64,000 nucleotides of DNA from Ascidiaceihabitans sp039975415 (lineage in GTDB: Bacteria > Pseudomonadota > Alphaproteobacteria > Rhodobacterales > Rhodobacteraceae), in the NCBI RefSeq assembly GCF_039975415.1, contig NZ_JBDWHD010000006.1; one strand, written 5' to 3'. Position 1 is the stretch's first letter; every line of letters starts with the position of its first letter. The translations under genes and the position numbers were made by a program. This document shows, piece after piece, positions 7,517 through 16,550 of the stretch. Below the pieces are notes generated by a model. It was not told where the DNA came from. It saw only the letters and a program-made list of their open reading frames with translations, and ran no database searches.

Positions 7517-8701
7517 ATGTCAGTTGGTCTTACCCGATCCGAAAAATTTGTAACCCAACTTTGTGAACGCTCATTCCTTGAGCTTTGGACACATCCAAAT
7601 CCGATAGGGAAGAAGGGAAAGGAGCTTTGTGATTGTTTGATTGTCTGTGGTCCGCACATAGTCATTATTTCAGTTAAAGAGATTGAGTATAAAGACACTG
7701 GCGATACTAAAGGTTGGGAGCGCTGGCATCGTACCGCAATCGAAAAATCGGCCAGTCAAATTTGGGGGGCAGAGCGATGGCTAAAGAACGCCGATGATGT
7801 AGTCCGGCACGATGGCAGGATAGTTACGCTACCACCAAAGCTAGAGCGAATTTACCATCGAGTTTCGGTGTCACTCGGTTCAAAGGAACAAGCACCGATC
7901 AAATGGGGTGACTTAGGAAATGGCTTTGTTCACGTCTGCGACGAAAAAAGCGTAGGCATCGTTTTTAGTGCGCTCGATACAATTACAGATTTCGTCGAAT
8001 TTCTTACAGCTTCCGAAGCTTTTGTCACAGGAGAAGCAAAGGTAGTTTTCAATGGGGGCGGCATTGAAGACTTGGTCGCGCTATTCATCCAGAATGATTA
8101 CACCTTTCCGAACTTTGCAGGAGGTGCGAGCGAAGCTGGCCTAATGATTTTAGACGGCGATATCTGGGATAGCTTTGAAAAATCAGAAGAGTTTAAGGAC
8201 CATGCAGAATATTTCAAAAACTCCTATCGGTGGGACTCCCTGATCAAAAGTTATGCCAAAGACTTAATTACAGATGGCATGCTCGACATGCACAGCCAAT
8301 CCGTTACCCATGATCAACACGCGCTGATAGAAATGGCTTTGCAGCCAAGATATATGAGAGCGCAACTTTCGGGACGATTTTTTGAAATTTTGGGAAACCC
8401 TGAATTGAAAGTCAGGTCGAGATTAGCATTGGGCTACGGAGGAACTGCCTTTGTCTTTCTGATCGCGCCTAGTTCAGATCGAGAAGCCAGAGTTTCGGAA
8501 TTGGGGTTGAGATGTTTAGTCGTGCAGTGCAAACAGCCTGACACCCAACGTGTCGTAGGCATAGCAACCGACCAACCAGGTAGCTCTAAGGTTGGGTACT
8601 CATCAGATTTAGCTTACATTGAGTTACCGGACATCACACAAGAGATGAGCGACAAAGCGGTCGAAATACAAAGGGATTTGAGCTACTTTCCTAGCCTTTG
8701 A
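7517..8701 (+). CDS. Uncharacterised protein with a PD-(D/E)xK-like nuclease motif
   Basis: I do not recognise this 394-residue protein as a whole. Its N terminus (residues about 1-60) reads TRSEKFVTQLCERSFLELW, then KGKELCDCLIVCGPHIVIIS followed directly by VKEIEY. The pattern E-L-x-D followed about 14 residues later by S-V-K has the spacing of a PD-(D/E)xK nuclease core of the NERD or restriction-endonuclease-like type. The rest is a mixed alpha/beta region without a family I can name. It is the first gene inside the island and shares the strand of the integrase fragment and CBASS genes. The ATG at 7517 has only a weak ribosome site. A restriction or defence role is plausible but unproven. 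Confidence 0.6.
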   Translation: MSVGLTRSEKFVTQLCERSFLELWTHPNPIGKKGKELCDCLIVCGPHIVIISVKEIEYKDTGDTKGWERWHRTAIEKSASQIWGAERWLKNADDVVRHDGRIVTLPPKLERIYHRVSVSLGSKEQAPIKWGDLGNGFVHVCDEKSVGIVFSALDTITDFVEFLTASEAFVTGEAKVVFNGGGIEDLVALFIQNDYTFPNFAGGASEAGLMILDGDIWDSFEKSEEFKDHAEYFKNSYRWDSLIKSYAKDLITDGMLDMHSQSVTHDQHALIEMALQPRYMRAQLSGRFFEILGNPELKVRSRLALGYGGTAFVFLIAPSSDREARVSELGLRCLVVQCKQPDTQRVVGIATDQPGSSKVGYSSDLAYIELPDITQEMSDKAVEIQRDLSYFPSL

Positions 8702-9035
8702 GCGTATAATTGGCCTTAGTCGCACTTAATCTGAGCGGCGCATTGGCAGTTCATTCTTTAGTCGCTCTTAGCACCATATCGCCGTAACTCAGTTGAACCC
8801 CACAGGAAGAGGTCCACATGGGTTCAAAAGATTGCACAGTGGACTACAAACGCTGGTTGCACTGCTTCATGGTGCTTCTATCGTTACTTCGTAGTGTTAA
8901 CTATTTGGGATTATTGATGGAAATCTCAGTTTCTTGCGGTTTGCGGCATTGCCGCTGTAATCAAGTTACTTCGTTGGCTTCACACCACTGCGCGACCTCA
9001 ATCGTCATCGTTGTATTTAAGAAGGTTAAACCGTT
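8702..9035. other. Intergenic stretch with a possible short reading frame
   Basis: No gene is well supported here. An ATG at 8818 has a good ribosome-site match (AGGAAGAGG). However, its Cys-rich 101-residue product overlaps the next frame and resembles nothing known. The stretch may be an eroded gene or a leader of the 9036 frame. Confidence 0.35.
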
Positions 9036-10259
9036 TTGGTGTTCAAATCCATTGAACTGCTGCAACAAGCCCAACGTGATGCCTGCATGTTTGATCAGCG
9101 ATCCAAGAATACAGTGCCCATAAACGGCATTCATTCCCATATGTTTGAACAATTTGGGACCGACTTTTCTGTTGCTGCAACATTGGCGGACCACCTCAAA
9201 CAAGCGGATCATCGCACAGGTGAAATCTTGATGATCACGGAAGCTGCGTTCATCAATCTTACCCATTGGCCCAACCGCTGGATGTGGACCTGCGTTTGCG
9301 ATGAAATCCCGGCCGTCGCTCCTGCGGATAAACTGAACATCCCAGACAACCATCATTTGCTCACCGATTCCATCGAACTTGGTGACGACAAAGAAGGTTA
9401 CAGTGAGGTGCGACCCACACAAGAAGGCAAAGCCGTGCTGATGCGGTATGCGGAAAACCAACAGAAAGACGAAGTCAGTGCCGTGTTGTCGTCAATGGCA
9501 CGACACATCGTTAGCCCGTACTTTGAAACTTATGTGAAGACCCAACGGTATGAGCGGGTTAAATCCGGCAAAGGCGAAGTCGGCGCACGGCAGTTGGAGA
9601 TGTTCTCGCTGCTGCAACCAACTTTATTTGGGTCTGGGCAACCAAGGCAGTATCGAGAGCGGGTTGGCGTCCACTGTGAAGTCATTGACCAATTTGCGGA
9701 TGTGTTGGTGATGGGCGCTGGATTCCAAAACAGCCTCTTGGGATTGATATGGCCGCATTTGAACCTGCAGTTTGAACCTTTTGAACCGATCACCAACGAA
9801 TTGCGCTACAAGCGGCATGATTGCGGAGATCGCTTACACATTGGCTATCTGTTTGAAACCGATTGGTCCAAGGCGTTTAGAGGAAAAGCCAGTATATTGA
9901 ACGGGTTGGAACAGCTAAATCTCAACATCTATCTTGAGACGATCCAATCTGAATTCCACGGTCCTTGTGCGTATCTGGTGAACAAGGACGTTGAGGATTT
10001 GGTTGAGAACTCATTGTCGAGCATTCAGGCGGAGCAATTGCCCAATGCACCTTGGGGTTTGAACAAGTACCAGCATATCCACAATGTAGCGATCTTGTCC
10101 GCCTTGAACCCAACACCAGCCCATTACTGCGCCAGTTGTTTGAGTTTGGCCAACGCCGTGGCTACGTCACTGAAATCCCTGAAATCAATGTGCCCAAAGA
10201 CAAACGCCGCAAAGACAACAGCAGGCCCGGCTTCACGATGGAAGAGTTCATGCATCTGA
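9036..10259 (+). CDS. Hypothetical protein fused out of frame to the integrase region
   Basis: This 407-codon frame encodes no protein I recognise. Codons and tryptophan-rich patches such as NLTHWPNRWMWTC look genuinely coding up to about position 10100. Beyond that the reading is simply the wrong-frame translation of the tyrosine integrase that starts at 10052. The natural stop was therefore probably lost when two genes were joined, or a frameshift separates one longer protein. The start is TTG at 9036 or GTG at 9039, with AAGAAGG upstream. No membrane segment or known catalytic motif was found. Confidence 0.45.
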   Translation: MVFKSIELLQQAQRDACMFDQRSKNTVPINGIHSHMFEQFGTDFSVAATLADHLKQADHRTGEILMITEAAFINLTHWPNRWMWTCVCDEIPAVAPADKLNIPDNHHLLTDSIELGDDKEGYSEVRPTQEGKAVLMRYAENQQKDEVSAVLSSMARHIVSPYFETYVKTQRYERVKSGKGEVGARQLEMFSLLQPTLFGSGQPRQYRERVGVHCEVIDQFADVLVMGAGFQNSLLGLIWPHLNLQFEPFEPITNELRYKRHDCGDRLHIGYLFETDWSKAFRGKASILNGLEQLNLNIYLETIQSEFHGPCAYLVNKDVEDLVENSLSSIQAEQLPNAPWGLNKYQHIHNVAILSALNPTPAHYCASCLSLANAVATSLKSLKSMCPKTNAAKTTAGPASRWKSSCI

Positions 10260-10909
10260 AATCTGTATCCGAACAAAGGGTGCGGGAATTTGAATTTACA
10301 GATGATGATCCAAGCGGCAAGAACCAGAAAACGTATCAAGACCGGCTACGCCTGCATTGCTTTTGCATGATCGCCGCGTTCACTGGAATGCGTGTGACGG
10401 AACTGTTGAACCTCAGCTGGGGCGACATTGAAGCCCGCAAAATCCAAGTGGAAAACGGAGAGTTCTGCGATGTGACTGTGATCCAAGCCCGTGGCAAAGG
10501 CAAAGAACGCGAACTTGCTGCGATGCCGGAAACGCTCACATTTTTCAACCTGCTGAAGTCATTGTTTTATGTTGCGCGTGGTGAGATGCCCGAAGATGAT
10601 GATCCAGTATTTTTCACCCATGAAGGCAAACGCATTCGCAGTTTCAAGAGTGGTTTGGCAAAACTGCTGATCGCAGCGGATCTACGGGTGGCCCGTAATG
10701 GTAAACTCAGGGACAGCTTCAGTTTCCGGCATTTCTACATCACCCAGCAAATCCGCGAAGGGGTTGGGCATCATCTGTTGGGCCGGAACGTAGGCACATC
10801 CAGCAAGATGATCGATGCCTATTACAGCAAGATCAGACCCACTGATGAGATTGCACAGCTGATCCCAGATTGGTCGAAAAAGCGGTTGATGCAGTATCGG
10901 CGGAAGTGA
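10052..10909 (+). pseudogene. Tyrosine recombinase (integrase), N-terminally truncated
   Basis: The frame encodes the catalytic domain of a phage-type integrase. It shows the first Arg in FTGMRVTELLNLSW, the His/Arg box in SFRHFYITQQ, a degenerate GH-box region LLGRNVGTSS, and the nucleophile Tyr in MIDAYYSKI. The usual N-terminal arm-binding and SAM-like domains are missing. The frame opens after a stop at 10004-10006, its first ~20 residues are not integrase-like, and the nearest start is a TTG at 10052. LLRQLFEFGQRRGYV matches the last helix before the catalytic domain, so the truncation point is near 10110. It may be the island's original integrase, now inactive, or a frameshifted gene whose upstream part is the 9036 frame. 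Confidence 0.7.
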
Positions 10910-11120
10910 CACTTGCATCAGGGTTGGCGGAAAGCAGACATTCGCTACAGGTGCAAACGTAGCGCCGTTTAGATGAAAAGCAGTCCTTCATTACAGGGTC
11001 CATTTAATTGAATCTTGGGAGAAAGTCCGATCAGCGTTGCGGAACTTTATTGCTGCAGGTAGCCTCACATAGAATAGTTTTTGTTCGCGTCTTCTCGAAA
11101 CGGTTAAACTGGAGAAATTG

Positions 11121-11945
11121 ATGGAACTGAGCGCTGAGTCCTTGGTTGGATATTTGAGAGCGGAGTACGCCGCTTCAGGGAAATGGCGCATTGCGTCGTT
11201 CTTAGTCGGATTAGTAGTGACCTTGCCCGCCGTCGCTTCCGTAGTGACAACCGAAGCTATCGCACTGTACTACCTTGCTGCCGTCAATTTTTTCTTTTTG
11301 ACGTTTTGGGTATTGATTAACTACCAATACGGCCGAAAGCAGAGTGCAGCCCATGCCGCGCGGAGGGCTGCCCTCATAGTCAATGGGTTGGGAGAGGAGC
11401 TGTCTGCTGGAGAAAAGCGAAGATTGTTGGAAAAGTTCACGGTTCCCGCTGACAAAGCGCGGAGTGCTGAAAAGAGTGACTACTACGCAACAGAAGCAGA
11501 ACCGGGGCCTGCAAAACTGTTGGAGTGCTTGGAGGAGTCGGCATTCTACAGTTCGAAGCTCCACAGACTGAGTGCCAATGCATGGCTAGTGATAGTTGCC
11601 ATCTATGCTATGGTTTTCACTGGACTCGCCATCTTCCTGATCCCGTCGGCAACAAGCGACTTTTTAATGATGTCTGTACGGATATTCTTTGCAGCAACTG
11701 TTTTTATCATGTCTGCAGACGTGTTTGGGTCTTTTTTGACACATCGCCGTTGTGCGACTGATACAAGTGAAGTGCTGAGCAGGATCGAAATTGCAAAACA
11801 AGGCGATGTAAGGACTGCAGATGCTCTGCTGATCATGGAAGACTACACAAGTGCAATTCAAAGCGCGCCCGAGATAGTTCCCTTAATTTATAGAAATCAG
11901 GAAACTAATCTCAATGAGCTTTGGGCTTCCTATCTAAAGGGTTAA
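11121..11945 (+). CDS. Four-TM putative pore-forming effector (S-4TM/SLATT-like)
   Basis: This 274-residue membrane protein has two N-terminal hydrophobic hairpin segments (residues about 23-42 and 45-67). A polar cytoplasmic region of about 80 residues follows, then two more segments (about 153-174 and 179-206) and a soluble C-terminal tail. This 2+2 arrangement beside a CD-NTase is characteristic of S-4TM and SLATT effectors, which are thought to permeabilise the membrane when bound by a cyclic nucleotide. The ATG at 11121 has GGAG six bases upstream; a TTG at 11118 is an alternative. It lies 22 bases upstream of the CD-NTase, and the two look like one operon. The precise subfamily is uncertain. 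Confidence 0.75.
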   Translation: MELSAESLVGYLRAEYAASGKWRIASFLVGLVVTLPAVASVVTTEAIALYYLAAVNFFFLTFWVLINYQYGRKQSAAHAARRAALIVNGLGEELSAGEKRRLLEKFTVPADKARSAEKSDYYATEAEPGPAKLLECLEESAFYSSKLHRLSANAWLVIVAIYAMVFTGLAIFLIPSATSDFLMMSVRIFFAATVFIMSADVFGSFLTHRRCATDTSEVLSRIEIAKQGDVRTADALLIMEDYTSAIQSAPEIVPLIYRNQETNLNELWASYLKG

Positions 11946-11967
11946 CTCATTTTTGAAAGTTATCTAA

Positions 11968-13419
11968 TTGAAAAACCTAAGAGTATTTAACGAATTTTTA
12001 ACCGACACCGTAAACTTGAACGCCGCGCGCCTATCAAGCCTCAACAATACCTCCACAGCATTACACACCTTTGTAGTAAGTTCAGATTGGGAGCCAATCA
12101 ATTTGGAGTGGTATCCACAAGGTTCATGGGCGCATCAAACCATTATCAAGCCGTTGCCAACCAGAGGATTCGACGCGGACGTTCTTGCCATTATTGACCC
12201 AGTAGAAGGCTGGAGCGCCAGCGACTACATCAACAATCTTTACTCCACATTTAGGGGCAGTGATCTGTATCGCAGTAAGGCACATCGATATTCTCATTGT
12301 GTTACTCTCGACTATGCCGCTGACAAGCATATTGATATTGCGCCGTGCATTCGAAATCGTTGGGGCTTCGAAAGGCTGGAGGTTTGCAATCGTGACACCG
12401 ATGATTTTGAGGAAAGTCAGCCAAAAATATTCACCGATTGGCTAAAGGAGAAAAACTCTCTATCTGGCAACAACAGTTTCCGAAAAGTCACTCGGTTGGT
12501 AAAGTATCTTCGCGATGTGAAAACGACATTCACGTGTTCATCTGTGTGTCTAACCACATTGTTGGCAAAGCAAGTTCATCCGTATGACCAAGGTAACGCC
12601 AAGTTCGCTGATACGCCGAGTGCACTTAGAGCGATGTTTGAGCGGCTTGATACGTGGTTGCAAATGCAGCCTGTCAAACCGCAGGTATCAAGCCCGTTCA
12701 GTAGAGAAGATTTTTCTACTTGTTGGACAAATGATCAATATTCGAATTTTCGAGATATGGTTCACAAGTATCGCGGCTGGATCGATGATGCCTTCGAAGA
12801 AACTGACCGAAACAAGAGTATTTCAAAGTGGCGACGTGTTTTCGGCGATCAGTTTGGAAAGAATGAAGGCGAACAACAGGCCAAATCCGTTACGGTGAAA
12901 GCAGTCGATCAACTGCGCGAGAACTTCGCGACACCCGCGCTTGGATTTGTTGGGGACGTAGTTGATCTAGTTAAAAAATATGGTAGACGCGCTATTCCAT
13001 CCTCACTTTCGAGCTTGCCGTATCTGGAAGAACCAACGTGGCGTGCCGTCGGCAATCATCTTTTTTCTGTGAATATTACATCGACACTCCACCGTTCACG
13101 AGGCGGGGTCATGGTTTCCAATGTTGATAGTGGTGACATTGTCCCCAAGAGTTTTCAGTTACAATTCTTCGCAAAAACAGCAACCGGTATGCCGCTTGAT
13201 AACCAAGCGTTTGAAACTAGATGGCGAGTTACTAACACTGGTGAGGACGCATTGAGAAAAGGCCAACTTCGCGGTTCTATTGAGCGCTCACATGCTGGTG
13301 GTGTCAGATGGGAAAATCTCGAGTATAGGGGTGTTCACTTCGTCGAGGTATTTGTCATACGTAAGCGTGACGGAATTCAAGTTAGCCGAAGTGAGCCGTT
13401 CTATGTGGTGATTGAATAA
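11968..13419 (+). CDS. CD-NTase (SMODS nucleotidyltransferase) with AGS-C sensor domain, CBASS
   Basis: This 483-residue nucleotidyltransferase is predicted to make a cyclic di- or oligonucleotide alarm signal on phage infection. The catalytic site is intact: QGSW (residues 51-54) gives the GS motif, FDADV gives Asp69 and Asp71, and HIDIAP gives the third acid Asp123. A helical SMODS C-terminal part follows. Residues about 365-483 match the AGS-C sensor domain, with WRVTNTGEDALR, LRGSIE, YRGVHFVEVFV and a final FYVVIE. It starts at TTG 11968, the only start that keeps the N-terminal helix. No E1/E2, JAB, HORMA or TRIP13 genes are adjacent, so this is a minimal two-gene (type I-like) CBASS. 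The nucleotide product cannot be predicted. Confidence 0.82.
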   Translation: MKNLRVFNEFLTDTVNLNAARLSSLNNTSTALHTFVVSSDWEPINLEWYPQGSWAHQTIIKPLPTRGFDADVLAIIDPVEGWSASDYINNLYSTFRGSDLYRSKAHRYSHCVTLDYAADKHIDIAPCIRNRWGFERLEVCNRDTDDFEESQPKIFTDWLKEKNSLSGNNSFRKVTRLVKYLRDVKTTFTCSSVCLTTLLAKQVHPYDQGNAKFADTPSALRAMFERLDTWLQMQPVKPQVSSPFSREDFSTCWTNDQYSNFRDMVHKYRGWIDDAFEETDRNKSISKWRRVFGDQFGKNEGEQQAKSVTVKAVDQLRENFATPALGFVGDVVDLVKKYGRRAIPSSLSSLPYLEEPTWRAVGNHLFSVNITSTLHRSRGGVMVSNVDSGDIVPKSFQLQFFAKTATGMPLDNQAFETRWRVTNTGEDALRKGQLRGSIERSHAGGVRWENLEYRGVHFVEVFVIRKRDGIQVSRSEPFYVVIE

Positions 13420-13483
13420 AGGTAGTCATAGACGTTAGCGCCAAATTGACCCGGCAAGGGGTCGAGAGAGCAGAGCAATGCAA

Positions 13484-15001
13484 TCAAAACGCAACCAGAT
13501 TTTCTAAATCTGAAGATTTTTCATCTGCGTTCCTAATTATGTCAAATATGACTTTATTCATCTGCGACGCATTAGAGAACGAAGTAAAACGTCGAACCGC
13601 AGAGTTTTGTATCACGCCACGATGCCCGATTGCGCTTCCCCAAACCATCCAGTCTGAGCGTCCGGACAACAAATGTTCACGCCTCCATTCCATAAGGGCT
13701 GGATCGGAAATACTTATTTCTAATAGCTTAGCTCTTGATAGGTCAGTCGCATTTCGATGACTGTAAAGGTGTTGTAGAGTGTTTGAGATGCTTCCCCCAT
13801 TTGAGATGATGTCGGATGCATGGTCAGCCACAATTTGTGCAAGCCAGAACAGTTGATACTCTTGGATGGTAGAGCTCTGCGAGGTCTCTGACAGAAACTT
13901 TTCAGTAAACTCCACATCACCAACTACGCTGCAAAACGACCAAACGCGCTTTGAAAGGTGTGGACTGCTAGTAAACAACTTTCCCAAATGCGGCTTAACT
14001 TCATCTGGATGGTTTCTGGAAACACTTAGAATGAGTTCAGAATCCTCTTCGTTCAATTTGTCTTCATTCAATATCTTCTTGATATAGTCGATCTCTTCGT
14101 CATCAAGTTCAATTCCCTCGTATGCGTCGTCAAAGTCTTCTGCGTAAGCTAAGTGCGTTGCTTCCCGACTCTTCTCCAATAACCTCTTCCTGACATCCGG
14201 TAATGATGTTTCAGAAAGCCCATCAATTGATTCATTGAAGCGCGTTTTACTCGGGTTGATAGATAAACCCCTTGAGCCGAGAAGTTTTTGGACCAAAAAG
14301 AAATCATCCACAAGTTGACCTTTGTCATCAGAAAACAGAACAAAATCATCTAAAAATCTAATGGCAGCGGACGACTTCAGGCCTGAGTTTTCCTCGGCAA
14401 ATCGAAGAAAGGCGTTACCTACCATCTTCGCGGGAAAAATTCCCTGAGGCCAACAATCTGACCCGCGTCCGGAATTACTTTGCTCGAGGAAGCTATCCAA
14501 AGCCTTCGTATCTTCTGAACCTAGGCCCGCTACGTGGCACCATTCAACAATGTCGTCATGACGCAATGAGTTGAAATAGGAAGCAACGTCAAAAGTTAAA
14601 CTGTATCTGTATTGCCGTTCATAATCTGACTGCGATTTTCGGAACGCTCCGTAAGCTTCGGTTGCTGAAATTGGAAGGTCGTCTTCGTCAAAGCGGTAAC
14701 CAAAGTGCTTGTGGCTATCTGACCTAGAAGCGCGAAACAGATCACGATTTCGGAAAACCAAATCGTAGACAAAGCACTCTGCCGATGGATCGAGCTTCGG
14801 AGTTCTGCGCAAGTGCAATTTGGGTTTTGATGCATAGGCCTTAATCTGCGGCGAGAAGCCAATACTGGTAGTCGATTTGACGCAATTCGCTGAATTTTCT
14901 AGCAATTTATCTTCACCAAAATTGATCAAAAACTTGGTCGTGAACATAGGAAATAATGAACTTCGGTAGTCATAGTTGAAAAAATTCTGATTAGATTTCA
15001 T
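13484..15001 (-). CDS. Reverse transcriptase, possible defence-associated (DRT/UG-type) RT
   Basis: This 505-residue protein has a reverse transcriptase palm. Motif A is FDVASYFNSL (residues about 137-146), motif B QGIFPAKMVGNAFL (186-199), motif C RFLDD with the paired Asp (218-219), and motif D GLSINPSKTRF. Motif C reads F-L-D-D instead of the YADD of retroviral and group II intron enzymes. No maturase or endonuclease domain is present. The C-terminal ~230 residues are helical and unrecognised, as in many unknown-group and Abi reverse transcriptases. The ATG at 15001 is preferred over a TTG at 15055 because GAGGGCGG lies eight bases before it. It is convergent with the CBASS operon. The subgroup is not resolved. 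Confidence 0.8.
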   Translation of the reverse strand: MKSNQNFFNYDYRSSLFPMFTTKFLINFGEDKLLENSANCVKSTTSIGFSPQIKAYASKPKLHLRRTPKLDPSAECFVYDLVFRNRDLFRASRSDSHKHFGYRFDEDDLPISATEAYGAFRKSQSDYERQYRYSLTFDVASYFNSLRHDDIVEWCHVAGLGSEDTKALDSFLEQSNSGRGSDCWPQGIFPAKMVGNAFLRFAEENSGLKSSAAIRFLDDFVLFSDDKGQLVDDFFLVQKLLGSRGLSINPSKTRFNESIDGLSETSLPDVRKRLLEKSREATHLAYAEDFDDAYEGIELDDEEIDYIKKILNEDKLNEEDSELILSVSRNHPDEVKPHLGKLFTSSPHLSKRVWSFCSVVGDVEFTEKFLSETSQSSTIQEYQLFWLAQIVADHASDIISNGGSISNTLQHLYSHRNATDLSRAKLLEISISDPALMEWRREHLLSGRSDWMVWGSAIGHRGVIQNSAVRRFTSFSNASQMNKVIFDIIRNADEKSSDLENLVAF

Positions 15002-15368
15002 GCTAAGAACCGCCCTCAAAAAAGTCGAGCCTTTCAGTAACCTAGTAGCGGTCAATCGGCTAGCTAAAGAAACGGAAATCGTTCGTCAACAAGTGGCTTT
15101 CTCCGAGCGGTAGCTGGGAGCCCGCTTTAGAAACGTTGTATTGTAGCGGAACATGCCAGCGTGAAGGTCCGCTATGGGGTCTCTTACGAAGTTGAATTGT
15201 TAGCGGGGCATCAAGGTCTCACAGCGCTCAAGTTCGAGATTATCGGTTTGCCAGTGGCAGCATCAGTGACCTTGCCTTTGTTGCTATCCCAAAAGGGCAA
15301 TCCCGTGGAACTCAACTTCCCAAGGTAAATTGTGACCCACTACCATGACAGTAGTGGGCCGCCGATAC
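15002..15368. other. Non-coding stretch upstream of the reverse transcriptase
   Basis: About 367 bases between the glycosyltransferase stop and the RT start hold no supported ORF. Many reverse transcriptases of defence systems use a neighbouring non-coding RNA, so a template RNA here is possible. Apart from the hairpin at 15337-15359, no retron-like inverted repeat pair was recognised by eye. Confidence 0.4.
15337..15359 (-). terminator. Hairpin downstream of the glycosyltransferase
   Basis: CCCACTAC (15337-15344) pairs perfectly with GTAGTGGG (15352-15359) across a seven-base loop. It lies ten bases after the stop of the minus-strand glycosyltransferase. No clear T-tract follows, so terminator function is tentative. 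Confidence 0.4.
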
Positions 15369-16481
15369 TCAGGCCATATAGGTGTTCCAAGACGCAAATG
15401 TGTTGGCTTCGTGCTGCGCCCATGGGCTTTGCAACGTGTGCTGTGTCGTTCCATATAACGAACACAACGCGGCGGTTGCATCCTGCTTTGATGTAAGGTC
15501 CACGCCATCATTCGCAAATGCTTGCCACCATTCACGTTCTTCAATCAGCAGAGTTGGCAAACCTGCCGCCAGTGTTTCCATTGCTGAGAACCCATAGGAT
15601 TCCGACAAAGCAGGATGAAACGCTACCTTCGCAGATTTAATGAAGTTAGCTTTGTCCTCGCCGGTAATCTGGCATTTGATCTCTGGATCGGAGACGCCAG
15701 CATCTGCAAACAGCTTTTCGAACTTCTTGACCCCGCGCTTATTGGTGAGCACCTTGGCAGGCAGACCAGCTTCAGCGACGGTTTTGACAAACAGCTTTGG
15801 GTCTTTGCGCGGTTCATGGCGACCGATGAACAACACGCCCTCACGTTTCCCAGAATATGGTTGCATCAGCTGTGGATCAGGGATTGGCATGGGCAGCACA
15901 ATCGGTGGCTTTGCAAAGGAAAGATGACCCATGCGGACCAGATTGTAGTCGCATTGCGTGGCAACAGTCATCCCAGGAATTTGCGGGATCAGATAGAGAA
16001 AACCATTGTAGCTTGGTCCGAACACTTTGGACGCTTTGTTCATGGGAACGACGAGGTTTTCATGGTGGGTGTAGAATGTCGTTGGGTGTTTCTTGTGTAG
16101 GTTGAGGTTCAGCGCGGCTTCAACAGCGTCAGGTGTGTTGATAAGGATGTGATCTGGTTCGTTCTCAGCGCGTGCCAGTTTGAACGCCTCGATGAAGTTA
16201 GCAACCTTGGAGACATTGACCATCTCACCGGTGAATTGCGTAGCAGCGGTATGTGCGGCGTATGATAGCGGCTCGGGTGGCCAAAAATATGTAGCGCTGG
16301 ATTGAGCCTCCATCATCTCTCGAGACTGACCGAATGGCTTTTTGTCCAGCACGACTGTGACTTGCCAACCAAAGTGATTGGCCATTCTGAGGAACCCCCT
16401 GAAGAACGATCCGATACCCCCGGTTGGGATGAAATGTTGTACTGAGACGGCGAAATATATGTGTTTAGATGTATGTGTCAT
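15369..16481 (-). CDS. Glycosyltransferase, GT-B fold (group 1 / GT4-like)
   Basis: This 370-residue glycosyltransferase shows a GT-B architecture. The N-terminal domain begins IYFAVSVQHFIPTGGIGSFF, with the Gly-rich acceptor loop. The C-terminal donor domain has LFIGRHEPRKDPKLF and the ESYGFSAMETLAAGLPTLL segment, the E-x7-E nucleotide-sugar motif of GT4 enzymes. The ATG at 16481 is chosen; an in-frame TTG at 16508 is possible. It sits in the island between the reverse transcriptase and two orphan genes on the same strand. Island-borne glycosyltransferases often alter surface polysaccharides and so phage adsorption, but the acceptor is unknown. Confidence 0.82.
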   Translation of the reverse strand: MTHTSKHIYFAVSVQHFIPTGGIGSFFRGFLRMANHFGWQVTVVLDKKPFGQSREMMEAQSSATYFWPPEPLSYAAHTAATQFTGEMVNVSKVANFIEAFKLARAENEPDHILINTPDAVEAALNLNLHKKHPTTFYTHHENLVVPMNKASKVFGPSYNGFLYLIPQIPGMTVATQCDYNLVRMGHLSFAKPPIVLPMPIPDPQLMQPYSGKREGVLFIGRHEPRKDPKLFVKTVAEAGLPAKVLTNKRGVKKFEKLFADAGVSDPEIKCQITGEDKANFIKSAKVAFHPALSESYGFSAMETLAAGLPTLLIEEREWWQAFANDGVDLTSKQDATAALCSLYGTTQHTLQSPWAQHEANTFASWNTYMA

Positions 16482-16550
16482 ACACCCAGTTTGGTTCTCG
16501 CCACGCAAGGCGGCGAGAAGTTGTTTTTTCAGACAGACTTGGTGTCAGCC

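Noticed and set aside
8818..9123. 101-codon ORF with a good ribosome-site match
   Set aside because: The product is Cys-rich, resembles no family and overlaps the better-supported 9036 frame. It is kept only as a note in the intergenic entry.
8961..9461. 166-codon antisense frame opposite the 9036 frame
   Set aside because: It mirrors the forward coding pattern, lacks a ribosome site and shows no recognisable motif.
13484..15368. Retron
   Set aside because: The RT lacks the retron-type YxDD motif and no msr/msd inverted repeats were seen upstream.
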